DNA of 50,172 bases, taken from contig JAZQYH010000127.1 in the NCBI GenBank assembly GCA_045633415.1, positions 1 to 50,172 on the forward strand. Reading direction: 5' to 3'. Source of the DNA: RGIG3102 sp045633415. GTDB lineage: Bacteria > Bacillota > Clostridia > Oscillospirales > Ruminococcaceae. Position 1 is the first letter of the stretch; each line of letters starts with the position of its first letter. The notes under the pieces were generated by a model. The model made no database searches. It saw only the letters and a program-made list of their open reading frames with translations, and was not told the origin of the DNA. A program made the position numbers and the translations under genes. Below are positions 16,336 through 23,928 of the stretch, piece by piece.

Positions 16336-17073
16336 ATGAAAAAACCTGTTATTGTTATTTCACCACAGACATATGAAGTAAACGGATTGCCATTTGAAAT
16401 GAAAATGTATGCCACACCAGAGAAAAATGCATGGCAGTTACAGCAACGTGGCGCTATACCTGTTATGCCATCATTTTTAAATGAAGAAGAGGCAGAGCAG
16501 CTTATGGCTATGGCAGATGGTCTGTTCATGACAGGCGGTGCTGATGTAGGTCCGGACCTGTATGGTGAAGAGGTGGAAGAATTCTGCGGCGAAATCGAAA
16601 AAGACCGTGACGTTTCTGATATGAACCTGCTGAAAGCGGCGGCTAAACTGAAAAAACCTATCTTCTCTGTTTGCCGTGGCAGCCAGATTACAAACGTTTT
16701 CTTTGGCGGCAAACTTTATCAGGACCTTGCCACACAGCTGGGCGATGAAATCAAACACCCTGACTACTATACAACAAAAACAGAAGAAAGCCATATTGTA
16801 AATATTGTGGAAGGCACTCCTTTACATAAACTGCTGGGCAAAGATTCCATCGGTGTAAACAGTACACATCACCAGGGTTATAAAGTAATGGGTGAAAAAC
16901 TTATCCCAATGGCTTATGCACCAGACGGTCTGGTGGAAAGTTTCTATCTTGATGATGAAACACAATGGGTACGTTGCTATCAGTGGCACCCTGAAATGCA
17001 GGACTTCAACGAAAATATGGACAAAATTCTGCAGGACTTTGTAAATGCCTGCATTGAAAATATGGATAAATAA
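16336..17073 (+). CDS. Gamma-glutamyl hydrolase, PuuD-like (class I glutamine amidotransferase fold)
   Basis: A 245-residue cytosolic hydrolase with the class I amidotransferase triad: nucleophile Cys113 in SVCRGSQ, His218 and Glu220 in YQWHPE. FMTGGADVGPDLYGEE and VNSTHHQG are typical of gamma-glutamyl-gamma-aminobutyrate hydrolase (PuuD, peptidase C26) proteins, which cleave gamma-glutamyl amides. The length matches the family. No polyamine or GABA genes lie beside it, so the true substrate is uncertain. GGGAG precedes the ATG. It ends at a terminator shared with the convergent nucleotidyltransferase gene. Confidence 0.88.
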   Translation: MKKPVIVISPQTYEVNGLPFEMKMYATPEKNAWQLQQRGAIPVMPSFLNEEEAEQLMAMADGLFMTGGADVGPDLYGEEVEEFCGEIEKDRDVSDMNLLKAAAKLKKPIFSVCRGSQITNVFFGGKLYQDLATQLGDEIKHPDYYTTKTEESHIVNIVEGTPLHKLLGKDSIGVNSTHHQGYKVMGEKLIPMAYAPDGLVESFYLDDETQWVRCYQWHPEMQDFNENMDKILQDFVNACIENMDK

Positions 17074-17075
17074 AA

Positions 17076-17104
17076 AAATGCACAGCAGAAATGCTGTGCA
17101 TTTT
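17076..17104. terminator. Bidirectional terminator
   Basis: A perfect 13-bp stem AAAATGCACAGCA / TGCTGTGCATTTT with a 3-nt loop lies between the convergent amidotransferase and nucleotidyltransferase genes. Confidence 0.9.
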
Positions 17105-17111
17105 AATTTTA

Positions 17112-18035
17112 TTATTTCCACATATTTTCAGGGTACATGCCAGATTCGTGCATCTGTTTCAGCGCAGCCACAACCTTTGGCTTGTCTTCCTTGTATGTAA
17201 CACCATACCATTTGTCAGCACAGTGCAGTACTTTTACTGTTGCTTTTTTGCCGTCAATCAGCTTTGTTACAACACTTGGCAGGTAGTATTCGCCCTTCAG
17301 TGGGTTTGTTTTAAGTGCGTTGTCAAGAAATTCAGGGAAACCTTCCCAAGCTTCCTTGATAAAGTCAGCTGTAAAGCCCCACAGGTTCATTGAAACCAGT
17401 GTGTCTGGTGCCAGTGGATTCCAAGTTTTGCCATCATCTTCTGTGAATTTAGCGCCCCACATATCATCTTTTTCAATATGTGTATGTTCTGTTACATTTT
17501 CCAGCATATCGTTGGCATCTGTTACACAGACACCACGGGAAACATAGCCGTTTTCTGTCAGTGTGTTTTCCAGTTCATATGCAACCATCGCAAAGTCGTA
17601 TACATCGCTGTTTCTGGAATTTGCAAGATATTCGTAAACAACCTTGAAGGCGTCAGCGCCATAGTAGTCGTCAGCATTGATAACTGCAAATGGTCCGCTG
17701 ATTACTTCTCTTGCGGCGCATACAGCGTGTGCTGTACCCCATGGTTTCACTCTTTCAGCTGGTACGTTGTAGCCTTCAGGCAGGTCATCAATGTTCTGGA
17801 ATACATAAACAGCTTCCATACCCTGTGGTATTCTGCTGCCGATGGATTCTTTAAAATCTTTTTCAATTTCTTTTTTGATGATAAACACAACAGTTTCAAA
17901 ACCAGCTTTTTTTGCATCAAACAAAGAGTAATCTATTATAATTTCGCCGTGTGGACCTACAGGGTCAATCTGCTTCAGGCCACCATATCTGCTGCCCATA
18001 CCGGCCGCCATTACAACAAGTGCAGGTTTGTTCAT
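17112..18035 (-). CDS. Sugar-phosphate nucleotidyltransferase, GalU-like
   Basis: A 307-residue cytosolic enzyme of the nucleotidyltransferase GT-A fold. The N-terminal signature AAGMGSRYGG-LKQ (10-22) binds the nucleotide, and INADDYYG (119-126) supplies the metal Asp. It lacks the usual GalU motifs in full, so it belongs to the less characterised group often found beside galE. It would make a UDP- or other NDP-sugar from a sugar 1-phosphate. It is 3 bp downstream of galE in one operon, pointing to UDP-glucose/UDP-galactose metabolism; no galK or galT is present in the window. Confidence 0.85.
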   Translation of the reverse strand: MNKPALVVMAAGMGSRYGGLKQIDPVGPHGEIIIDYSLFDAKKAGFETVVFIIKKEIEKDFKESIGSRIPQGMEAVYVFQNIDDLPEGYNVPAERVKPWGTAHAVCAAREVISGPFAVINADDYYGADAFKVVYEYLANSRNSDVYDFAMVAYELENTLTENGYVSRGVCVTDANDMLENVTEHTHIEKDDMWGAKFTEDDGKTWNPLAPDTLVSMNLWGFTADFIKEAWEGFPEFLDNALKTNPLKGEYYLPSVVTKLIDGKKATVKVLHCADKWYGVTYKEDKPKVVAALKQMHESGMYPENMWK

Positions 18036-18038
18036 AAT

Positions 18039-19058
18039 TTACTCCTTATAACCGTTAGGGTTGTTGCTCTGCCAGTTCCATGAATGGGCACACATATCTT
18101 CGATAGTGTACTGTGCCTGCCAGCCCAGTTCTTCTCTTGCTTTTCTTGGGTCGGCATAGTTTTCAGCAATGTCGCCTGCACGTCTTGGCAGATAATCTTT
18201 TGGCAGTTCTCTGCCTATAGCTTTTTCAAAAGCTGCTACTACCTGCAGAACACTGTAGCCGTTGCCTGTGCCAAGGTTATATGTTACCAGACCGCATTTT
18301 TCTTTAAGTTTTTTTACAGCTGCCACATGGCCTTTGGCAAGGTCAACTACGTGGATGTAGTCACGGATACCTGTGCCGTCTGGTGTTGGGTAATCTGTAC
18401 CGAAAATACGAACAGATGGGAACTTGCCGATAGCAGCCTGAGCAATATATGGCAGAAGATTGTTAGGAATACCATTTGGGTCTTCACCGATAAGGCCTGA
18501 TGGGTGTGCACCGATAGGGTTGAAATAACGCAGAATAGCTACATTCATGCTTCTGTCAGAATAGCACAAATCGCGCAGAATCTGTTCCTGCATTACTTTT
18601 GTCCAGCCATATGGGTTTGTAGCGCCATTTGCTGGAGAATCCTCTGTACAAGGCACTGTTTCAGGGTCGCCATAAACTGTAGCAGATGATGAGAATACAA
18701 AGTTTTTAACATTGTGTCTTTTCATAGCCTGCAGAATAGTCATTGCACCGCCGATATTGTTTTCATAATAGTTAAGTGGTTTTTCCACACTTTCACCTAC
18801 AGCTTTGTATGCTGCAAAGTGAATAACTGAATCGATTTCTGGGTAAGAGCGGAAAAGCTGTTCTACCTGTTCCTTGTCACAAACATCACATTCAACAAAT
18901 GGTACGTCAACACCTGTGATAGTTTTCAGTCTGTCCAGAACTTTAGGAGATGAGTTGTAAAAATTATCTGCAATAACTACTTCAAAGCCAGCAGCCAGCA
19001 ATTCAACAACAGTGTGGGAACCAATGTAGCCAGCGCCACCAGTAACAAGAATAGCCAT
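18039..19058 (-). CDS. galE: UDP-glucose 4-epimerase
   Basis: A 339-residue short-chain dehydrogenase-fold enzyme interconverting UDP-glucose and UDP-galactose. It shows the NAD-binding GGAGYIGSH (7-15), SSSATVYG (123-130) with the catalytic Ser/Thr, and Tyr150-x3-Lys154 in NPYGWTK. The C-terminal substrate domain ends normally at usual GalE length. It is the first gene of a two-gene minus-strand operon with the nucleotidyltransferase. Its GGAGG site and a TTGTTT / TATAAT promoter lie upstream on the minus strand. Confidence 0.96.
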   Translation of the reverse strand: MAILVTGGAGYIGSHTVVELLAAGFEVVIADNFYNSSPKVLDRLKTITGVDVPFVECDVCDKEQVEQLFRSYPEIDSVIHFAAYKAVGESVEKPLNYYENNIGGAMTILQAMKRHNVKNFVFSSSATVYGDPETVPCTEDSPANGATNPYGWTKVMQEQILRDLCYSDRSMNVAILRYFNPIGAHPSGLIGEDPNGIPNNLLPYIAQAAIGKFPSVRIFGTDYPTPDGTGIRDYIHVVDLAKGHVAAVKKLKEKCGLVTYNLGTGNGYSVLQVVAAFEKAIGRELPKDYLPRRAGDIAENYADPRKAREELGWQAQYTIEDMCAHSWNWQSNNPNGYKE

Positions 19059-19539
19059 AGTATACCTCCGTTTATATTAAAGCATGTATTTCTATCTTAA
19101 TATTATACACTATATTATCTGTTAAAACAATCACTATAAAAGATGTTTTTAAAAATAGTGGTGAAGGTGCAATTTCTGGAATAAAATTCGAATATAAAAA
19201 TTTCAGATAAAAATTTGTCGAAAATAACTAATGATTTATACATCTAAAAATATAGTTTTAATATCCTTGAAAAAGCAAAAATCATCAAATAATTTAGATA
19301 TGAAAGTGATGTGTTTTACTTGCCTTTAAATTTAAAATAATTGATTTATATTGAATTAAATAAAATAAGTGCACACTTAACAATATCTTAATATAAATAT
19401 ATTTCGATATGTAAAAGCTTGATTTAAGTAACCAAATTGTAACATTTACCTTAATTGACAAAGAATGGATTGTGTGATATACCTTATGTTGCATAGCACC
19501 GTGTTGTGCTAAATGTATAATTTATAAGGAGAAAATATC
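19059..19539. other. 481-bp AT-rich divergent intergenic region
   Basis: It separates galE and the lipoprotein gene. The galE promoter reads on the minus strand as TTGTTT (19125-19130) and TATAAT (19102-19107) with a 17-bp spacer. The lipoprotein promoter reads TTGACA (19455-19460) and TATACC (19478-19483), 17 bp apart. Downstream of it is an inverted repeat TAGCAC (19494-19499), N6, GTGCTA (19506-19511). Nothing recognisable lies in 19150-19440, which holds no convincing ORF. Confidence 0.6.
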
Positions 19540-20571
19540 ATGAAAAAAATCATTGCACTTGCACTGACAGCAGTTATGGCTCTGTCCCTCGTTGCATGTG
19601 GCGGTTCTGAACCAGCAGCACCAGCTAAATTCAAAGTTGGTATGGGTCACAACATCTCTGCAAAAATGACAGACGCTACAGCAGATAAAGCAGGCTCTGC
19701 ACAGGTTGACACAACAATGCTGGTTGCAGCATTCGATGCAGAAGGTAAAGTAGTATCCGTAACAATCGACGTTGCACAGCAGAAACTGGGTGTTAACGCT
19801 GATGGTACAACAGCAGATGCAGCAAAAGCTGACATCAGAACAAAAGTTGAAAAAGAAGGCGACTACGGTATGGTAGGCGCATCCGGTATCGGTAAAGAAT
19901 ACTTCGAACAGATCAACGCTCTGGAAGACTGGATGGTTGGTAAAACTGTTGAAGAAATCGTTAATATGCCAGTTATGGACCGCGGCGACGGTTCCCACAC
20001 ACACGTTCCAACAGATGCAGACCTGTCCGCAAAATGTACAGTTACTGTAAAAGCTTACCTGGATGCTCTTCAGGAAGCATGGGACAACGCTGTTGAAGTT
20101 GAAGGCTTCGCTAAACTCGGTCTTGGCCAGAACATCTCCGTAAAAGGCACAGCTGCTACAGCTGACAAAAACGGTACAGTTCAGGTTGACACAAACATGG
20201 TTGGTGTAGCTCTTGACGCTGAAGGCAAAATCCTCTGGGGCAAAATCGACGTTGCACAGCAGAAAATCGGCTTTGACGCAACAGGCGTAAAAGCAGGCGA
20301 TGTTGACTGCAGAACAAAAGTTGAAAAAGGTCCTGACTACGGTATGGCAGGCGCTTCCTCTATCGGCAAAGAATACTACGAACACGTAGCAGCTCTGGGC
20401 GAATGGATGGTTGGCAAAACAGTTGCAGAAGTTGTTGGCATGGAAACATACGACAAAGGCGACGGTTCACACACACACGTACCAGCTGTTGAAGATCTGA
20501 AAGCTTCTTGCACAGTTACAGTTCAGGCTTACCTGGCAGCTCTCGAAGAAGCAGCAGAACTTGCTAAATAA
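19540..20571 (+). CDS. Internally duplicated lipoprotein, unknown
   Basis: A 343-residue predicted lipoprotein: Lys-Lys N-terminus, hydrophobic core and lipobox Leu-Val-Ala-Cys at residues 17-20. The mature part is two tandem copies of a domain of about 150 residues (about 30-185 and 190-340). Both contain the blocks IDVAQQK, RTKVEK, DYGM-GAS-IGKEY, WMVGKT and DGSHTHVP, then CTVTV and an Ala-rich helix. The repeated HxH motif could bind metal, but that is a guess. Codon use matches the very highly expressed PFOR gene (Ala GCT/GCA, Lys AAA, Asn AAC). GGAG precedes the ATG. No family is recognised with confidence. Confidence 0.85.
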   Translation: MKKIIALALTAVMALSLVACGGSEPAAPAKFKVGMGHNISAKMTDATADKAGSAQVDTTMLVAAFDAEGKVVSVTIDVAQQKLGVNADGTTADAAKADIRTKVEKEGDYGMVGASGIGKEYFEQINALEDWMVGKTVEEIVNMPVMDRGDGSHTHVPTDADLSAKCTVTVKAYLDALQEAWDNAVEVEGFAKLGLGQNISVKGTAATADKNGTVQVDTNMVGVALDAEGKILWGKIDVAQQKIGFDATGVKAGDVDCRTKVEKGPDYGMAGASSIGKEYYEHVAALGEWMVGKTVAEVVGMETYDKGDGSHTHVPAVEDLKASCTVTVQAYLAALEEAAELAK

Positions 20572-20624
20572 TAACTATTTTAAAGAACAATCACGTATTT
20601 AGTGTTTCTCTTAAAATTATTTTG

Positions 20625-20646
20625 ATGGCGGCTTTCAAGCCGCCAT
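20625..20646 (+). terminator. Hairpin after the duplicated lipoprotein gene
   Basis: A perfect 10-bp stem ATGGCGGCTT / AAGCCGCCAT with a 2-nt apparent loop. No T run follows, so it may protect the mRNA end rather than terminate. Confidence 0.55.
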
Positions 20647-20674
20647 TGAAATATATTGAGATATATTATAAAGG

Positions 20675-20725
20675 AAAAGAGAAAGGGCATTGCTTTAGTT
20701 GGCAGTGCCTTTTCTCTTTTTATAA
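20675..20725 (+). terminator. Terminator downstream of the lipoprotein gene
   Basis: A long stem of about 18 bp, AAAAGAGAAAGG... / ...CCTTTTCTCTTTT, has GC in its upper part and a T-rich 3' side. Confidence 0.8.
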
Positions 20726-20770
20726 TTTTGTTTTCTATACAGCTTTCCATATATTACACGCAGAATCTGG

Positions 20771-20799
20771 TTGAAAAGACTGTCTGGCAATGGTATAAT
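20771..20799 (+). promoter_or_regulatory. Promoter of the DMT exporter gene
   Basis: TTGAAA (20771-20776) and TATAAT (20794-20799) with a 17-bp spacer. Confidence 0.7.
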
Positions 20800-20837
20800 T
20801 ACAGAGTTTGAATTTATAGTTTTTACAAAGAGGTAAT

Positions 20838-21740
20838 ATGAAAAAGAGTACAGCAATTTTAATGCTTATTATAGTAACAGTTATCTGGGGTGGCGGCTTT
20901 ATCGGTATCAAAATGGCACTGGACGGCGGTATGTCCGCAGGTCTTCTGAATGCCTGCCGTGGTCTGCAGTTTTCAGTTATAGTTTTTTCAGCTTTTCCAA
21001 AACATGTTATGTCCATGACTAAAGATGAGCTGAAAAATGGTCTTCTGGTAGGTACATTCAATGCACTGGGCTTTATAACACAGGCAGTGGGTGCATTGTA
21101 CACAACACCATCCAACTCATCATTCCTTACAACAACCAATGTAGTTATGGTGCCATTTATGGCGTGGGCTATATTTAAAATCAAACCAAAACTGCGCAAT
21201 CTTATTGCTGTAGTGGTTTGTATGGCTGGTATGGGTGTACTTACTGGCGCATTTGAAACAGAATTTATTCTCAATATCGGTGACGTTTGGACTGTGCTGG
21301 GTGCACTGTTCTTTGGTCTGTCCATTGTTTTCCTTGCGAAACAGCCAGAAAATGGTCACTTCTCCACAGGTGCATTTATGATGGGTATCACACTTTTTGC
21401 GGCCGGTGTAGTGTATATGGTTTTCTTTGAAGAAATCAGCTTTGGTGCAGTGGCATGGAAAAAGGTTATTCTGCCTGTTCTTTATCTGGCAGTTGGTTCC
21501 AACTTTATTGCCCAGTCTATGCAGATTGTGGCACAGCGTTATCTGTCTGCATCCACAGCATGCCTTATCCTTATGCTGGAAGGTGTGTTTGGCGCTATAT
21601 TCAGCGTAATGTTTGGATATGAACCATTTACAATCAACCTGCTGTTAGGCGGTACACTTATTGTGTGCAGTCTGATTTTAAGCGAAATTCAGTTTGTTAA
21701 AAATAAAGAAACAAACACAATTGTTGAACGTAACCAATAA
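20838..21740 (+). CDS. EamA/DMT-family exporter
   Basis: A 300-residue membrane protein with about ten hydrophobic helices in two EamA repeats. The first starts ILMLIIVTVIWGGGFIGIK and the second begins near residue 155 after a short loop; the C-terminal repeat keeps ASTACLILMLEGVFGAIF. Drug/metabolite transporters of this type export amino acids or other metabolites, and the substrate is not readable. It has its own promoter and an AGAGG site before the ATG and stands alone. The protein ends in a polar tail of normal length. Confidence 0.88.
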   Translation: MKKSTAILMLIIVTVIWGGGFIGIKMALDGGMSAGLLNACRGLQFSVIVFSAFPKHVMSMTKDELKNGLLVGTFNALGFITQAVGALYTTPSNSSFLTTTNVVMVPFMAWAIFKIKPKLRNLIAVVVCMAGMGVLTGAFETEFILNIGDVWTVLGALFFGLSIVFLAKQPENGHFSTGAFMMGITLFAAGVVYMVFFEEISFGAVAWKKVILPVLYLAVGSNFIAQSMQIVAQRYLSASTACLILMLEGVFGAIFSVMFGYEPFTINLLLGGTLIVCSLILSEIQFVKNKETNTIVERNQ

Positions 21741-21768
21741 TTCACTCTGTATTTTGTATGTTTCAATA

Positions 21769-21797
21769 TTGACATTTATTCCTTAATAGTATATTAT
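21769..21797 (+). promoter_or_regulatory. Promoter of the superoxide reductase gene
   Basis: TTGACA (21769-21774) and TATTAT (21792-21797) with a 17-bp spacer. Confidence 0.65.
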
Positions 21798-21854
21798 ATC
21801 ATTAAAGAAAAAAAGACATAAACAAATTCGGAAGATACATTAAAGGAGTAAATT

Positions 21855-22238
21855 ATGAAAGAACTTAAATTTTTATACTGTGAAAAATGCAAAAAATTAG
21901 AACTTCAGGTTATCGGCACAAAAGCACCAACAATCTGCTGCGGTCAGCCAATGAAAGTGCTGGAAGCCAACACAACAGATGCAGCTGGTGAAAAACATGT
22001 ACCAGTAGCAGAAGTAATCGGCAACGAAGTAAAGGTTACAGTAGGTAGTGTTATCCACCCAATGCTGGAAGAACACCATATTTCATTCATCGCAGTTGTG
22101 TATGAAGATGGCAGCTTTGCACTGAAAGAACTGGAACACACAGGCGAACCTGTGGCAGTGTTCCCAATCGGCGCAGCAAAACCAGTAGCAGCATACGAAT
22201 TCTGCAACCTGCACGGTTTGTGGAAAGCAGAAATATAA
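21855..22238 (+). CDS. dfx: Desulfoferrodoxin-type superoxide reductase
   Basis: A 127-residue two-iron superoxide reductase, which reduces superoxide to peroxide without making oxygen. The N-terminal desulforedoxin module has four Cys (C9, C12, C28, C29) for the rubredoxin-like centre. The catalytic module keeps Glu46-Lys47-His48, His68, a His pair at 74-75, and Cys117-x2-His120, the five ligands of the reactive Fe(His4Cys) site. The length is that of class I desulfoferrodoxin. It is monocistronic with a strong promoter, AAAGGAG and a terminator, as expected for an oxygen-defence gene of an anaerobe. Confidence 0.95.
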   Translation: MKELKFLYCEKCKKLELQVIGTKAPTICCGQPMKVLEANTTDAAGEKHVPVAEVIGNEVKVTVGSVIHPMLEEHHISFIAVVYEDGSFALKELEHTGEPVAVFPIGAAKPVAAYEFCNLHGLWKAEI

Positions 22239-22246
22239 TCTTCCGA

Positions 22247-22275
22247 AAAGCCCTTGTGACTTACAAGGGCTTTTT
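22247..22275 (+). terminator. Terminator of the superoxide reductase gene
   Basis: A perfect stem AAAAGCCCTTGT / ACAAGGGCTTTT followed by T's. Confidence 0.9.
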
Positions 22276-22325
22276 CGTTATTATTGGGACAAAACACTTA
22301 AATACCAGTATAATTTATTTTATCC

Positions 22326-22354
22326 TTGTAAAAAAATCAGAATAATACTATAAT
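22326..22354 (+). promoter_or_regulatory. Promoter of the flippase gene
   Basis: TTGTAA (22326-22331) and TATAAT (22349-22354) with a 17-bp spacer. Confidence 0.6.
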
Positions 22355-22408
22355 TAATAGGATATAAACAATTAATTCACTTTGTAAATTTGTAAAAGGA
22401 TAAATAAA

Positions 22409-23824
22409 TTGAACAGTAAATATAAATTCTTGCTTTCCAATACTGGCCTGTTTTTTATCAGCACATTCAGCAGTAAATTCCTTGTTTTTCTGCTTATGCC
22501 GATTTATACATCAGTGCTGTCACCAGACCAGTTCAATACAGTAGACCTGATGACACAGACAGCAAACCTGCTTATTCCGCTGGTTTCTCTGGGGATACCA
22601 AACAGTATTATCCGCTTTGGTCTTGATAAAAACTATTCCAAACGTGGTGTGTTCACTGTTGCCACACTGACATATATTGTGGGCTTTATGGTTCTTCTGG
22701 GGTTCTACCCTGTGATTGTGAAAATCACATTTATCAATCAATATATAAAATATCTTTATCTGTATCTGTTTTGCAGTTGTGCCCGTACTCTTGTACAACA
22801 GTTTGTGCGTTCACGTATGCGGACACGTCTTTACGCAGTTGACGGCATCCTTGCTACAGTAAACACCCTTTTCTTTGTTTATCTTTATCTGGTTAAGTTT
22901 GAAATGGGTGCCATGGGCTACATTCTGGCAACTATCACAGCTGACTTTATCAGCTTCTTGTTTTTGTCCATTATCAGTGGTTCATGGAAATACTTTTCAC
23001 TCAAAAAGGCAAAACCTGCCCTTGCTGCAGAAATGCTGGGCTACTGCTTGCCACTTATTCCTACCAGCATATTCTGGTGGATAACAAACGTTTCAGACCA
23101 TTACCTTGTTACAGCTATTGTAGGTGCATCTGCTGGTGGTATTTATGCTATCAGTTATAAAATACCATCCATTGTAAACCTTGTGTCCACTGTATTTACA
23201 GAAGCATGGCAGATTTCGGCAGTAAAAGAAGGTCAGGAAGAAAACCCTGAAAAATTCTTTACTACTGTATTCAAAGCCTATCAGGGTATTATGTTTATGG
23301 GTGGTGCAGGCCTTATACTTATCTGCCGCGTACTTGTAGACTTTATGGTGGCGGCTGAATACTATGAATCATGGCGCTTTATACCAGTGCTTATCCTTGC
23401 CACTATTTTTTCCAGTTTCTCTGGCTTTTTGTCCAGTATTTATATGGTACAGAAAGATGGCAAATCAAACCTGTTTACCATGATGGCAGGTGCTTTGTCC
23501 AACATTGGTATGAACCTTATCCTTATCCCTAAATGGGGTGCACAGGGTGCGGCAATAGCCACATTCATCAGCTATCTGCTGGTATTCATACTTCGTGCAA
23601 GAGGCACAAAGAAATTTATCGACATCAATATCTCACCAGTATTCATGGCGGTAAATGTGTGTCTTACAGCCTTGCTGGCGTTTGTTATGATTAAAGAGGT
23701 ATCCATGTGGTTGGTTATTTCCATTGCACTTACTACAATAATAATAGCATTTAACTTTATTCCACTGTTTACTTTTGTAAAATCCCTGCTGAAATCCCTG
23801 CTGGGAAGAAAAAGAAAAGCATAA
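22409..23824 (+). CDS. Polysaccharide flippase (Wzx/MOP superfamily)
   Basis: A 471-residue membrane protein with about 12-14 helices and the start FLLSNTGLFFISTFSSKFLVFL-type helix of polysaccharide export flippases. LIPLVSLGIPNSIIRFGL and the later PLIPTSIFWWITNVSDHYLV block are typical of Wzx/MVIN-like MOP proteins. It would flip lipid-linked sugars across the membrane. It starts at TTG 22409 with AAAAGGA about 8 bp before it. It is unusual in being alone, with no glycosyltransferases beside it in the window. Confidence 0.88.
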   Translation: MNSKYKFLLSNTGLFFISTFSSKFLVFLLMPIYTSVLSPDQFNTVDLMTQTANLLIPLVSLGIPNSIIRFGLDKNYSKRGVFTVATLTYIVGFMVLLGFYPVIVKITFINQYIKYLYLYLFCSCARTLVQQFVRSRMRTRLYAVDGILATVNTLFFVYLYLVKFEMGAMGYILATITADFISFLFLSIISGSWKYFSLKKAKPALAAEMLGYCLPLIPTSIFWWITNVSDHYLVTAIVGASAGGIYAISYKIPSIVNLVSTVFTEAWQISAVKEGQEENPEKFFTTVFKAYQGIMFMGGAGLILICRVLVDFMVAAEYYESWRFIPVLILATIFSSFSGFLSSIYMVQKDGKSNLFTMMAGALSNIGMNLILIPKWGAQGAAIATFISYLLVFILRARGTKKFIDINISPVFMAVNVCLTALLAFVMIKEVSMWLVISIALTTIIIAFNFIPLFTFVKSLLKSLLGRKRKA

Positions 23825-23847
23825 ATGTAAAATTTTAGTGATATTTT

Positions 23848-23877
23848 GCCCTGACAGATTACTTTGTCAGGGCTTTT
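23848..23877 (+). terminator. Terminator of the flippase gene
   Basis: A 9-bp stem GCCCTGACA / TGTCAGGGC followed by TTTTG. Confidence 0.85.
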
Positions 23878-23928
23878 GTTATATAATATAATTAGAAACA
23901 GGAATATCATTTCATAAGGAGTGATTTT

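Noticed and set aside
19150..19440. Short ORF on the minus strand in the AT-rich gap (19294-19494)
   Set aside because: Overlaps the lipoprotein promoter, has no SD and shows no recognisable protein pattern.
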